27,235 nucleotides of DNA, taken from assembly GCA_900557355.1 (NCBI GenBank), contig USSR01000012.1, forward strand, positions 1-27,235. Direction: 5' to 3'. Shown here piece by piece: positions 1 through 7,816 of this stretch; position 1 is the first letter of the stretch, and every line of letters begins with the position of its first letter. The stretch is from an uncultured Bacteroides sp. Its GTDB lineage: Bacteria > Bacteroidota > Bacteroidia > Bacteroidales > Bacteroidaceae. A model generated the notes under the pieces. The model saw only the letters and a list, made by a program, of their open reading frames with translations. It searched no databases and was not told the DNA's origin. Made by a program: the position numbers and the translations under genes.

Positions 1-975
1 TTGGGCAAAGCATTTACGTCCGTTACTTACAGTAACCTTTATTTTCGTGAACCGGAAAGCAGGGCGGATCAGACCCGTATGATGAGTATTGTCACTACTG
101 GGGCGGAGACGGGGTATTATGTCGATGTATTCCGCAGCCGGAAAGAGAAAGGAGGCGATAAGATGCACGATTACTTCTATCACAACCTTGGGCAGACTTT
201 GACATTGACGGCAGCAGATGGCAGCGACCTGAATCTCCAGCCTACGGAAGAACTCGCCTTTGCAGGCGCACATCTTTACGCTTATTCCTATTTATATGAT
301 AAGAAAGTGGCTGCGACCAATAAGGATGTCAAAGCAACTTTCACCATAGATATGAAAGATAAGGACGGCGATGATATATACATGAATCTTTGGATGAAAG
401 GCGAACCGGATCGTGAAGTCTTTACGGCTTTGGCGCCAATGACCGAAGGGCTAAGCCGTACACCGAATATGCCCTATAATATAAAGGAGCAGCCGACGCT
501 GACATTTGTTGCCCGTCAGCATGGAGAAGCTTGGAATCGTCCTTTTGTCTCGATATATGAACCGAGTACGAAAAAGGAACCGTCTGCTATTCAGTCCGTC
601 TCTTACTTTGATGCAGAAGGAGCAGGTTTGGAAGACTTTGCCGGTATCTGTGTGAAAAGCAAAAACGGACGTATAGATCATATCTTCTCTCTATCTGATG
701 CTGCACAAACCGCTACTTATCAAGGAATGAAAGTGAAAGCGGATTATGCTGTTATCAGCAATGAATATGCAGGAAACCGGACGTTGTTTTTAGGGAATGG
801 AACCCAATTGGTTGCACCCGGGGTAATGATTCAGACCGACAATGCCGCTAATGTATTGCTCGAAAAGAAAGAAGGGAAATGGTATATTATTTCTTCTGCT
901 CCCTGTACGGTTGTTATCGGCGATAAGAAGATAAAATCCGATGCTGCGTCGGAGCCTATGTTGTTGCGTATCTGA
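1..975 (+). CDS. Heparinase II/III-like polysaccharide lyase, C-terminal part (5'-truncated by window)
   Basis: The frame is open from base 1 and stops at 973-975, so this is most likely the last 324 residues of a longer gene. The TTG at base 1 need not be the real start. Residues about 37-70 contain YYVDVFRSR followed by GGDKMHDYFYHN, the D-F-R...GG...H-D-Y...H pattern typical of the beta-sandwich part of heparinase II/III-type lyases, which act with an upstream alpha/alpha-toroid domain. The rest is beta-rich with no membrane segment. Such enzymes cleave uronic-acid glycosidic bonds by beta-elimination in the periplasm or at the cell surface. The catalytic toroid is outside the window, so neither substrate nor PL family can be assigned. 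The gene lies 226 bp before the next operon and may belong to another degradation locus upstream. The family call is fairly secure; activity is inferred. Confidence 0.72.
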   Translation: MGKAFTSVTYSNLYFREPESRADQTRMMSIVTTGAETGYYVDVFRSRKEKGGDKMHDYFYHNLGQTLTLTAADGSDLNLQPTEELAFAGAHLYAYSYLYDKKVAATNKDVKATFTIDMKDKDGDDIYMNLWMKGEPDREVFTALAPMTEGLSRTPNMPYNIKEQPTLTFVARQHGEAWNRPFVSIYEPSTKKEPSAIQSVSYFDAEGAGLEDFAGICVKSKNGRIDHIFSLSDAAQTATYQGMKVKADYAVISNEYAGNRTLFLGNGTQLVAPGVMIQTDNAANVLLEKKEGKWYIISSAPCTVVIGDKKIKSDAASEPMLLRI

Positions 976-1104
976 TGTTTCATTGGTAATAAAGAAAAAT
1001 TGTATATCTTATCCGTAGTATGGTATATTATGGCCTAAGATGGAAATTGTTGCAATAAAAAACAAAAAAAGCGTGTTTAAACGTTTTTAATACTATATTT
1101 TTTC

Positions 1105-1112
1105 TAATTTTG
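1105..1112 (+). promoter_or_regulatory. Putative Bacteroides -7 element before the DUF3575-like operon
   Basis: TAATTTTG matches the Bacteroides -7 consensus TAnnTTTG exactly. It sits 89 bases before the ATG at 1202, in an AT-rich stretch. No clean TTTG -33 element is visible about 20 bases upstream, only a T-rich run after a GTTTAAAC palindrome near 1075-1082. It is the best promoter candidate in the 976-1201 gap, which otherwise holds only the short tandem repeat at 1168-1200. No clear terminator for the preceding gene was seen there. Confidence 0.5.
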
Positions 1113-1167
1113 TGGCTTTCTGTCCAAGTAGTATATAAAATGGACAGTAAGCCCTTTTTTTGTGGGT

Positions 1168-1200
1168 AAATATTTAGTGGGAAATATTTAGTGGGAAATA
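1168..1200 (+). repeat. 14-bp tandem direct repeat in the leader of the envelope operon
   Basis: The unit AAATATTTAGTGGG occurs at 1168-1181 and again, identical, at 1182-1195, followed by a partial unit AAATA at 1196-1200. A related GTGGGT lies just before it at 1162-1167. The repeat ends one base before the ATG at 1202, so it lies in the 5' leader and supplies the bases at the ribosome-binding position (GTGGGAAATAA before ATG). It could change leader length by slippage or act on translation; this is inference. Confidence 0.75.
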
Positions 1201-1201
1201 A

Positions 1202-1762
1202 ATGATGGTATATGTGATGAGAAATGGTCGCAGGGTAATAGCTGCGTTATCATTTCTGTTATTATGTTGTGGTGTACATGTGCACGCACAACGGGTGGCT
1301 GTAAAGACAAATGCATTGGGTTGGCTGACCGCCAGTCCGAATGTAGAAGCAGAATTTGTATTGGGTAGTCATGTCTCCTTGAACATGGGGATTGCTGCGA
1401 ACCCAATCAGTACAGACAACTTTAAAACGACTTTCACGCATTTTCAGCCTGAAGTTCGTTACTGGCTAAATCGTCCGATGGTGAGTCATTTTCTTGGAAT
1501 CACCGCTTTCGTGAATAATTTTGATATGATGGTAAAAGATGTGCATCACAAAGGCGATGCATACGCCGCCGGTTTGACCTATGGATACGCATGGGTGCTG
1601 GGCGATCATTGGAACATCGAAGCAACTGCCGGAGTGGGTGTGTTGCGCTACCGTCAGTTTAAGTATGATAAGGGTACTCCGAAACCGGGTGCGGTCAACG
1701 ATAGTAAGACCACCATTGCACCTGTCAAACTGGGGGTATCCTTTGTTTATATTATTCGATAA
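1202..1762 (+). CDS. DUF3575-like secreted envelope protein
   Basis: This is a 186-residue protein with an arginine-containing N-terminus, a hydrophobic stretch (ALSFLLLCCGV) and a likely signal-peptidase site after HVHA. The mature part starts RVAVKTNALGWLTASPNVEAE and continues with alternating beta-strand-like segments, matching my recollection of the DUF3575 family, a small predicted outer-membrane barrel common in Bacteroidetes and often found with fimbrial and OmpA-like genes. ATGs at 1202, 1205 and 1217 are all possible starts. The third gives the most conventional signal peptide (MRNGRRV), so the exact start is uncertain. Only 26 bases separate it from the next gene, so the two are probably cotranscribed. 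No enzymatic motif is visible, and its function is unknown beyond a likely structural role in the outer membrane. Confidence 0.75.
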   Translation: MMVYVMRNGRRVIAALSFLLLCCGVHVHAQRVAVKTNALGWLTASPNVEAEFVLGSHVSLNMGIAANPISTDNFKTTFTHFQPEVRYWLNRPMVSHFLGITAFVNNFDMMVKDVHHKGDAYAAGLTYGYAWVLGDHWNIEATAGVGVLRYRQFKYDKGTPKPGAVNDSKTTIAPVKLGVSFVYIIR

Positions 1763-1788
1763 CGAACATTAGCTAGTCAGAAAAGAGA

Positions 1789-3822
1789 ATGAAAATCAAT
1801 TTGAAACGTGATAGATTAACAGGTATACTTCTCGTGGCGATGATGTTCGTCGGTATGAATGTATCCGCCCAACGGATCCGCGTGCAGGGGCATATCACAA
1901 ACCCGCAGGGAAAAAGTGTTCCGAATGTAAATGTGTTGAATCCGGTCAATGACGAACGTATAGAAATGTCCGACGAGGATGGTCGTTACAGTGTCTTGGT
2001 TGAGAAAAACGGCTCGTTGAAGTTTACATGTGTCGGTTATGAAGACAAAACAGTGAAGGTGGCAGGAAAGCAGATTCTGAATGTAGTATTGAAAGATGCC
2101 GTCATCGAACTGGACGAAGTTACGATTACTTCCAAAGTGAAGGACAAAGTGATTCCGGAACCTACGGACATCGAAATCAAAGGTAATTATTTTCATCTGA
2201 AAACCCGTGTCCCGGTGCCTAAGGAGATGTTTAACTCACATCGTCGCTTGGTATTGCAGCCTTCCATTTATGATGTGACACTGAAAAAGCGTCTGTTGAT
2301 GCGTCCTGTTGTATTTGACGGGGATACTTATAATACAACGCAAAATCGAATGTACGATTATGATATGGATAAAGATCCTTTGCACGATTACATCCGTGTG
2401 AAAACTACTTCTTCACGCAAGGGGGATATTATTGCTTACCATGATTCTATCTATATAGAATATCTGCAACATGACTACCGTGCAGATGTGCATCTGGCGA
2501 TGGAAAATTACCGGAATATCATTTATCGTGACTCTTTCTCCATTGCACGCGGAACGGTCAACCCGCTTCGTTTCTTGGAGTATAAATTCTCCGCTTTCAG
2601 CCTGACGGACGAGAAATATCTTCCGAAACCCGTGATGCAATTGCGGGATACGAAAGGTGAGGTAAACTTAACCTTCCTGGTAGGTAAAGCCGACCTGGAT
2701 GATAAGAATCCACAAAATCAGGTGGAACTGAACCGATTGAATCAGGAATTACGTGCTATTGAGACGAACCCGGATGCCTCTTTGAAGAGTTTTCATATTA
2801 CGGGGGTGGCTTCGCCGGACGGTTCTTACGCGACGAATCTTCGTCTGGCAAAATTGCGTACGGATAAAGCCCTGGAACGTATACTGGCACAACTGGACCC
2901 GGAAACACGTAAACTGTTGGAGGTGAAATCGGATGCATCGGTTGCCTCCTGGAAGGAGGTAGCTGAATTGCTGAAAAAAAACTCCAAGCCGGAACTGGCT
3001 AAAGAAGTAGAGGACTTAATCAAACAATATGCAGCTACTCCTTACCGGTTGAATGGGGTCTTGAAATCGAAACCTTTCTACAAGGAACTTGCGGCTACTT
3101 ATCTGCCTAAATTGAGAAAGGTGCAATATACGTATGGTTATTCAATCTTCCGTTCTTTGACGGACGACGAGATTAGAGAACTTTACAGAAAGAATCCGAA
3201 GCAACTGACCCGTTTCGAATATTACCGTATGATTACGACAGCAAAAACTCCCGACGAAAGGGAAAAGTATTGCAGGGAAGCTCTTGAACTTTATGATAAC
3301 TTTACGTATGCAGCCAATGAACTGGCAGTGGCAACGATACAGAAAGATACTCCGGATTCACGTATTCTCGAACCGTTTGTCAGTAAATCGGCACCGGCGG
3401 AGTTATTGTCCAATCAGGCTATTGCCTTGCTGCATGAAGGGAAATATACAAAAGCAGATTCAGTCTTGACCTTGGTTCCCGAAGAAGCGGTTTCTGAAGA
3501 TTTGCAGGCCATTGTTCAGGCATTGGCCGGTTATTATAATGATGCTTTCGAAAAGGTGGCGGCTACCAGCCCTTTCAATGAGGTGGTGATGCTGCTGGCA
3601 ATGAAGAAGAATCAGGAAGCATGGGATAAGATTTCTACCATGGATGTAGAGACCGCCCGCGAATATTATATAAAAGCGATTGCCGCCAACCGCCTGGAGA
3701 AAATAGGTGATGCGATTATGAGCATTGAGAAGGCCCTTGAACTTGATCCTTCCTTATTGGAAGTAGCGAAGGTGGATGGTGATATTATTGACTTGCTGCC
3801 GGAAGAGCAGAAAATTAAATAA
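1789..3822 (+). CDS. Carboxypeptidase-regulatory-like / OmpA-like / TPR envelope protein
   Basis: This is a 677-residue exported protein. The signal peptide ends after VSA (residue 27). Residues about 29-105 form a carboxypeptidase-D regulatory-like domain (GHITNPQGKSVPNVNVLN ... VGYEDKTV), as on many Bacteroidetes outer-membrane proteins. Around residues 333-365 the segment ITGVASPDGSYATNLRLAK followed by LRTDKALERI resembles the OmpA/MotB-type pattern G-x-A-S-P-x-G ... N-x-x-L-x-x-x-R-x-x-x-A found in DUF3868-type partners of DUF3575 proteins. The last 180 residues are helical and TPR-like, with repeated tracking of EALELYDNF and AIALLHEGKYTKA-type units. It lies between a DUF3575-like gene (26-bp gap) and a fourfold barrel gene (24-bp gap), so the three probably work as one envelope assembly. 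The domains are visible; the role is inferred, and no substrate is known. Confidence 0.7.
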   Translation: MKINLKRDRLTGILLVAMMFVGMNVSAQRIRVQGHITNPQGKSVPNVNVLNPVNDERIEMSDEDGRYSVLVEKNGSLKFTCVGYEDKTVKVAGKQILNVVLKDAVIELDEVTITSKVKDKVIPEPTDIEIKGNYFHLKTRVPVPKEMFNSHRRLVLQPSIYDVTLKKRLLMRPVVFDGDTYNTTQNRMYDYDMDKDPLHDYIRVKTTSSRKGDIIAYHDSIYIEYLQHDYRADVHLAMENYRNIIYRDSFSIARGTVNPLRFLEYKFSAFSLTDEKYLPKPVMQLRDTKGEVNLTFLVGKADLDDKNPQNQVELNRLNQELRAIETNPDASLKSFHITGVASPDGSYATNLRLAKLRTDKALERILAQLDPETRKLLEVKSDASVASWKEVAELLKKNSKPELAKEVEDLIKQYAATPYRLNGVLKSKPFYKELAATYLPKLRKVQYTYGYSIFRSLTDDEIRELYRKNPKQLTRFEYYRMITTAKTPDEREKYCREALELYDNFTYAANELAVATIQKDTPDSRILEPFVSKSAPAELLSNQAIALLHEGKYTKADSVLTLVPEEAVSEDLQAIVQALAGYYNDAFEKVAATSPFNEVVMLLAMKKNQEAWDKISTMDVETAREYYIKAIAANRLEKIGDAIMSIEKALELDPSLLEVAKVDGDIIDLLPEEQKIK

Positions 3823-3846
3823 TGATATATACAACAAGAGTAAACG

Positions 3847-6213
3847 ATGAATATCTTCAGAATCAACAATAAATATGTAGCAGTGGCAATCTTCCTGATG
3901 CTTGCTGTTACCTTACAGGCACAGGATTATGGTGCATTGCAATATATGTTACAGAAACGGCCTGCAAATGAAAAGTTCGAGAGCAATAAATTCAATGAAC
4001 ATCTCTTTTTCTCTGCCGGAATAGGGCCATACAGCTTGTTAACAAGTGGAGATAGTCAGGATGGAATGGGAATGACCGCCCATCTCTTTATGGGAAAGTG
4101 GATTACTCCGGTTCATGGACTTCGGATAGGGGTGAATTTAGGTTATCTGCCGTCGAGTATCTACGATTCTAAAATAAAAATGGGTGGCGGCAGCCTGGAC
4201 TATCTGTTGAATATGTCCTCCCTGGCATACGGATACAATGCAAACCGTTGTTTTGAGTTAGTAGGGATTGCAGGTATAGAAGCCGGTTATTCTAAGGTGG
4301 GCGACAATAGCGATCGTTCCGAAAAGTATCCGGATTTGAAAGGCGGCGGTCAGCTTTATTACGGCGCTCATCTCGGTTTACAGGGAAATGTACGTCTTTC
4401 TTCTACATTGGATTTGTTTGTAGAACCGCGGATCGGATGGTATAATGACGGTTTTGCGTATACGGAAAGTTGGAGAAACTATAAAATGGCTGGTTCGGTT
4501 CTGGTAGGTCTGACCTATATGCCTGCTGCTCCGATGGGAACTAAGATTCATTTCGATGATTTCGATAAAAGTTCCTTCCTGAATCATATGTTTATCTCTT
4601 TATCCGGTGGTATCAGTACACTGAAAGTTCCGGGAATCAAGAATACGATTAAAGGATTAGGTCCCCAGTTCTCTGCCGGAATCGGTAAATGGTTCAGTCC
4701 TTCTTCCGGTCTGCGTTTGTCCGGGACGGTTGGACTTTCAGACACCCCTTCGGGCAGTGCAAGCGGCTACTTTAAACATGTCGATCTGCATGCGGACTAT
4801 CTGTTGAATATCAATAATGTTCTTTGGGGATATGATGAAGACAGAATATTTAGTCTGATCGGTATTGCCGGAGTTAACCTGGCAGGTACGAAAGGAGTGG
4901 ATAAAACCGCCAAGTATGCTCCGGGAATAGGAGTCGGTGTGCAAGGAAGTTTCCGTATCAACCGTTCTGTGGATTTATTTATAGAACCTCGCCTCAATGT
5001 GTATAATAAGAGATATGCAGGAGGTCGCGGAGTAGGTGGCAATACGGATCAGCTCGGAGAGTTGAATTTTGGTTTGACTTATCATACGATTGACCGTGCG
5101 GCACGTCCGAAGAACAGATTCTCAAGCAATCACATCGCAGACAATCTGTTTATGACTTCGGGAATCGGTGTGCAAATGTTCCTGAATAAGACGAATCTTG
5201 AAAACCTTGGTTCTTTAGGTCCGCAGGCTTCTGTCTCTATCGGTAAGTGGTTGAGCCCTTATTCCGGTTTGCGCCTGGTGGGTACGGGTGGATTCTTTAC
5301 GAACTATGTAGTTCCGGGAAGTGTTAAAGCGGGCAAACTTAGACATGCCAGCGTCAGTGGTGGTCTTGATTACTTGTGGAACATAACGTCTACCATGAGT
5401 GGATATAACCCCGATCGTATCTTTGATTTAATAGGTTCAGTAGGTGTCAACCTTGCTTATACTTCCAAATCAGACCATAAGTTCCAACCGGGTATTAATG
5501 CAGGCATACAGGGATTATGGCATGTGAATGATTTTCTTGGTTTGTACATTGAACCGCAGATTCGCTTGTATGGAGATAAATTCATTGAAGGTAATCTGGG
5601 CTTTATGCAGAAAGACGTAATGGTAGGAGTCAATGCAGGTTTCCACTATCGCTTTGTTCCTTATTCAAAAGCAGCCAATCGCAGCGTGTTTGGTCAGGAT
5701 GACAAGCGTTACTTCATCTCCGGTGCACTTGGATTGGGTAGCTTGCTCGTAGCCAACAAAGATTTGGTGAAGAATGCAGGTGTAGAAGCAAAAGGAAGCA
5801 TAGGTAAATGGTACACTCCGTTATCTGCATGGCGGGTAAATGGAACAATTATGTACAAGGCCAAAACGTCGTCGAAGATGAATCTTCATTATGCCGGTTT
5901 GGGTATGGATTATATGATGAGTCTGGCCACATTGGCAAAAGGATACAGCCCCGATCATGTGATAGATGTTGTTCCTTTTGTGGGAGTTACGGCCGGACTG
6001 GTACGCCGTTACGGTAAGTTCCGAGCAGTGCCGGGACTGGATGCCGGTGTGCAGGTAAAGCTGAAAGTGGCTTCTTCTTTGTATCTGTATGCCGAACCTA
6101 AAGTCGGTATCCGTACCGATACATACGATGGCTCCGAACAGGGAAGACCTGACCGCGTAGCTTCCATGGTAGGTGGATTATTGTACAGATTCAAGATGCC
6201 TACTTTCCAATAA
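3847..6213 (+). CDS. Outer-membrane protein with four tandem barrel-like modules
   Basis: This is a 788-residue protein with a signal peptide (cleavage near LQA, residue 25). The mature protein is four copies of one module of about 170-190 residues. Each has a GKW-[IFLY]-[TS]-P-x-[SH]-[GA]-x-R line (GKWITPVHGLRI, GKWFSPSSGLRL, GKWLSPYSGLRL, GKWYTPLSAWRV at residues about 80, 279, 464, 652). Each also has a D-Y-[LM] ... G-Y-[NDS]-x-[DN]-[RH] line (LDYLLNM, ADYLLNI, LDYLWNI, MDYMMSL) and a strand like LFVEPRIGWY, LFIEPRLNVY, LYIEPQIRLY or LYAEPKVGIR. Alternating hydrophobic patterns and terminal aromatics suggest outer-membrane beta strands. Whether they form four small barrels or one large barrel cannot be told from sequence. 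It is the last gene of a three-gene operon and is followed by a strong terminator. I do not recognise a named family. Confidence 0.75.
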   Translation: MNIFRINNKYVAVAIFLMLAVTLQAQDYGALQYMLQKRPANEKFESNKFNEHLFFSAGIGPYSLLTSGDSQDGMGMTAHLFMGKWITPVHGLRIGVNLGYLPSSIYDSKIKMGGGSLDYLLNMSSLAYGYNANRCFELVGIAGIEAGYSKVGDNSDRSEKYPDLKGGGQLYYGAHLGLQGNVRLSSTLDLFVEPRIGWYNDGFAYTESWRNYKMAGSVLVGLTYMPAAPMGTKIHFDDFDKSSFLNHMFISLSGGISTLKVPGIKNTIKGLGPQFSAGIGKWFSPSSGLRLSGTVGLSDTPSGSASGYFKHVDLHADYLLNINNVLWGYDEDRIFSLIGIAGVNLAGTKGVDKTAKYAPGIGVGVQGSFRINRSVDLFIEPRLNVYNKRYAGGRGVGGNTDQLGELNFGLTYHTIDRAARPKNRFSSNHIADNLFMTSGIGVQMFLNKTNLENLGSLGPQASVSIGKWLSPYSGLRLVGTGGFFTNYVVPGSVKAGKLRHASVSGGLDYLWNITSTMSGYNPDRIFDLIGSVGVNLAYTSKSDHKFQPGINAGIQGLWHVNDFLGLYIEPQIRLYGDKFIEGNLGFMQKDVMVGVNAGFHYRFVPYSKAANRSVFGQDDKRYFISGALGLGSLLVANKDLVKNAGVEAKGSIGKWYTPLSAWRVNGTIMYKAKTSSKMNLHYAGLGMDYMMSLATLAKGYSPDHVIDVVPFVGVTAGLVRRYGKFRAVPGLDAGVQVKLKVASSLYLYAEPKVGIRTDTYDGSEQGRPDRVASMVGGLLYRFKMPTFQ
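4003..6210 (+). repeat. Four in-gene modules of the barrel protein
   Basis: The module boundaries I see are about 4003-4527, 4588-5094, 5146-5661 and 5710-6210. They share the same order of motifs (GKW...P...R, then DY...GY...R, then L-[YF]-x-EP) but differ widely in DNA sequence, so the duplication is old. The linkers between modules are about 15-20 residues long and rich in polar residues. The fourth module is the most divergent, with GIRT replacing the usual tyrosine after the EP strand. Confidence 0.8.
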
Positions 6214-6235
6214 GAAGAAAAATAAGAAATCGAAT

Positions 6236-6281
6236 AAAAAGGGTTGCGCAATACCGGATTAGTGATTGTGCAACCCTTTTT
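6236..6281 (+). terminator. Rho-independent terminator after the envelope operon
   Basis: The left arm at 6236-6252 (AAAAAGGGTTGCGCAAT) pairs with 6265-6281 (ATTGTGCAACCCTTTTT) over 17 bp with one G-U pair and a 12-base loop. The right arm ends in a T run. It begins 23 bases after the stop at 6213. The A/T symmetry of the arms could allow some function in either direction. Confidence 0.9.
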
Positions 6282-6400
6282 GTATTCCATTTCCAAGAAA
6301 TTACGGTTACATAAACGTTACATTAATATTACTTCCATTTCTACCTGATAATGAATAAAATGAATCTTTAGAATTCATTTTCTCCCTTGCTATTCTCCTC

Positions 6401-6408
6401 TACTTTTG
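6401..6408 (+). promoter_or_regulatory. Putative -7 element that overrides an upstream TTG start
   Basis: TACTTTTG matches TAnnTTTG exactly. Transcription would begin about 6-8 bases downstream, near 6415, so the in-frame TTG at 6406 lies inside the promoter and cannot start the next protein. The ATG at 6433 follows with a leader of about 18 bases. No convincing TTTG -33 box is visible. Confidence 0.55.
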
Positions 6409-6432
6409 CTCCAGAAATTAAAACGAAAACGT

Positions 6433-7803
6433 ATGAAAACGATTACTGAAGCAATATCGAAACAAAGTTCAAACAGAAGATTAGCCGATTTCCTCTTTAT
6501 TCTATGGGCAGGTGGAGCAGCCCTTCTTTCTTACTCACTGGTTTATACATTGCGCAAACCTTTCACAGCTGCTACTTTTGACGGGATAGAAGCATTCGGC
6601 TTTGATTATAAAGTACTGGTTACTATCATTCAGATAGCAGGTTATCTGATAGCCAAGTTTATAGGTATCAAGTTGATTTCCGAATTGAAGAGAGAGAATC
6701 GCCTGAAGTTTATACTCGTTTCCATTGCCGTAGCGGAATTGTCATTGGTTGCGTTCGGAGCACTTCCCACTCCTTATAATATGTTTGCCATGTTCTTCAA
6801 TGGATTGTCATTGGGCTGTATGTGGGGAGTTATTTTCAGTTTTATCGAAGGTCGCCGCACTACGGATATTTTGGCCAGTCTTTTAGGAATCAGTATTGTT
6901 ATCAGTTCGGGAACGGCAAAATCCATCGGATTGTTCGTTATGAATACATTGAACGTCAGCGAATTTTGGATGCCGGCACTTATCGGTGCTTTTGCACTTC
7001 CTTTATTGGCTCTTTTGGGATATAGCTTAACCCGTTTGCCACAACCTACGGCACAAGATATAGAACAAAAGAGTAGTCGTGTAACTCTGAATGGCAAGCA
7101 ACGGAAAGAACTGTTCATCGACTTTATGCCATTTCTTGTATTATTGTTTGTAGCTAACCTAATGTTGGTAGTGCTTAGAGATATTAAGGAAGATTTCCTG
7201 GTGAAGATTATTGATATGAACGGACAGTCCTCATGGATGTTTGCGCAGGTAGATACAGTCGTTACATTAATAATTCTGGCGTTATTCGGAGCGATGGTCT
7301 TTGTGAAAAGTAACATAAAAGTTTTGGTTGCCCTGCTGGGATTGGTCGTACTTGGGACAGCCACCATGAGTTTTATATCTTTCAATTATGATTCTCTGCA
7401 ATTGGATGCAATCACCTGGCTGTTTGTCCAAAGTCTCTGTCTGTATATTGCCTACCTCTGTTTTCAAAGCATTTTTTTCGACCGCTTCATCGCTTGTTTC
7501 AAGATAAAAGGAAATGTCGGTTTCTTCATTGTGACCATTGATTTTATCGGATATACGGGAACTGTACTTGTCTTGATGTTCAAAGAATTTGCCCATGTAG
7601 ACATAAACTGGTTGGAATTTTATAATATATTATCCGGTTACGTAGGACTGATCTGTACGGTTGCTTTCACCTGCTCCATGATTTACCTGATACAGCGCTA
7701 TAAAAAAGAGAAACAGCTGAAGAAAGCGAAAGAAGCCGAAATGAGCAACGGGATAAAATTTACGGGAGAAGGTATGGAGCCAACTACTTTTTCACAAATT
7801 TGA
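6433..7803 (+). CDS. MFS-like multi-pass membrane carrier (DUF5690-like)
   Basis: This is a 456-residue integral membrane protein with about 12 hydrophobic segments and short polar loops. A Y-x-L-R-K-P-F motif (YTLRKPF, around residues 38-44) follows the first membrane segment, and a GLSLGCMWGVIFSFIEGRR segment sits in the middle, as I recall for the DUF5690 family of major-facilitator-like Bacteroidetes proteins. The C-terminus is cytoplasmic and lysine-rich (RYKKEKQLKKAKE). The ATG at 6433 is chosen because the alternative TTG at 6406 overlaps a promoter element and gives an unusually basic start. The next gene starts 13 bases after its stop, preceded by AGGTGG at 7808-7813, so a porin is coexpressed. 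Together the pair could carry a small solute across the outer and inner membranes. The substrate is unknown; phosphate or an organic anion would be a guess from the porin family alone. Confidence 0.72.
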   Translation: MKTITEAISKQSSNRRLADFLFILWAGGAALLSYSLVYTLRKPFTAATFDGIEAFGFDYKVLVTIIQIAGYLIAKFIGIKLISELKRENRLKFILVSIAVAELSLVAFGALPTPYNMFAMFFNGLSLGCMWGVIFSFIEGRRTTDILASLLGISIVISSGTAKSIGLFVMNTLNVSEFWMPALIGAFALPLLALLGYSLTRLPQPTAQDIEQKSSRVTLNGKQRKELFIDFMPFLVLLFVANLMLVVLRDIKEDFLVKIIDMNGQSSWMFAQVDTVVTLIILALFGAMVFVKSNIKVLVALLGLVVLGTATMSFISFNYDSLQLDAITWLFVQSLCLYIAYLCFQSIFFDRFIACFKIKGNVGFFIVTIDFIGYTGTVLVLMFKEFAHVDINWLEFYNILSGYVGLICTVAFTCSMIYLIQRYKKEKQLKKAKEAEMSNGIKFTGEGMEPTTFSQI

Positions 7804-7816
7804 TAAAAGGTGGACG

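Noticed and set aside
6774..7385. 203-codon open frame on the minus strand
   Set aside because: It lies fully inside the membrane carrier gene, and its composition follows the complement of the hydrophobic codons. No signal, motif or promoter supports it.
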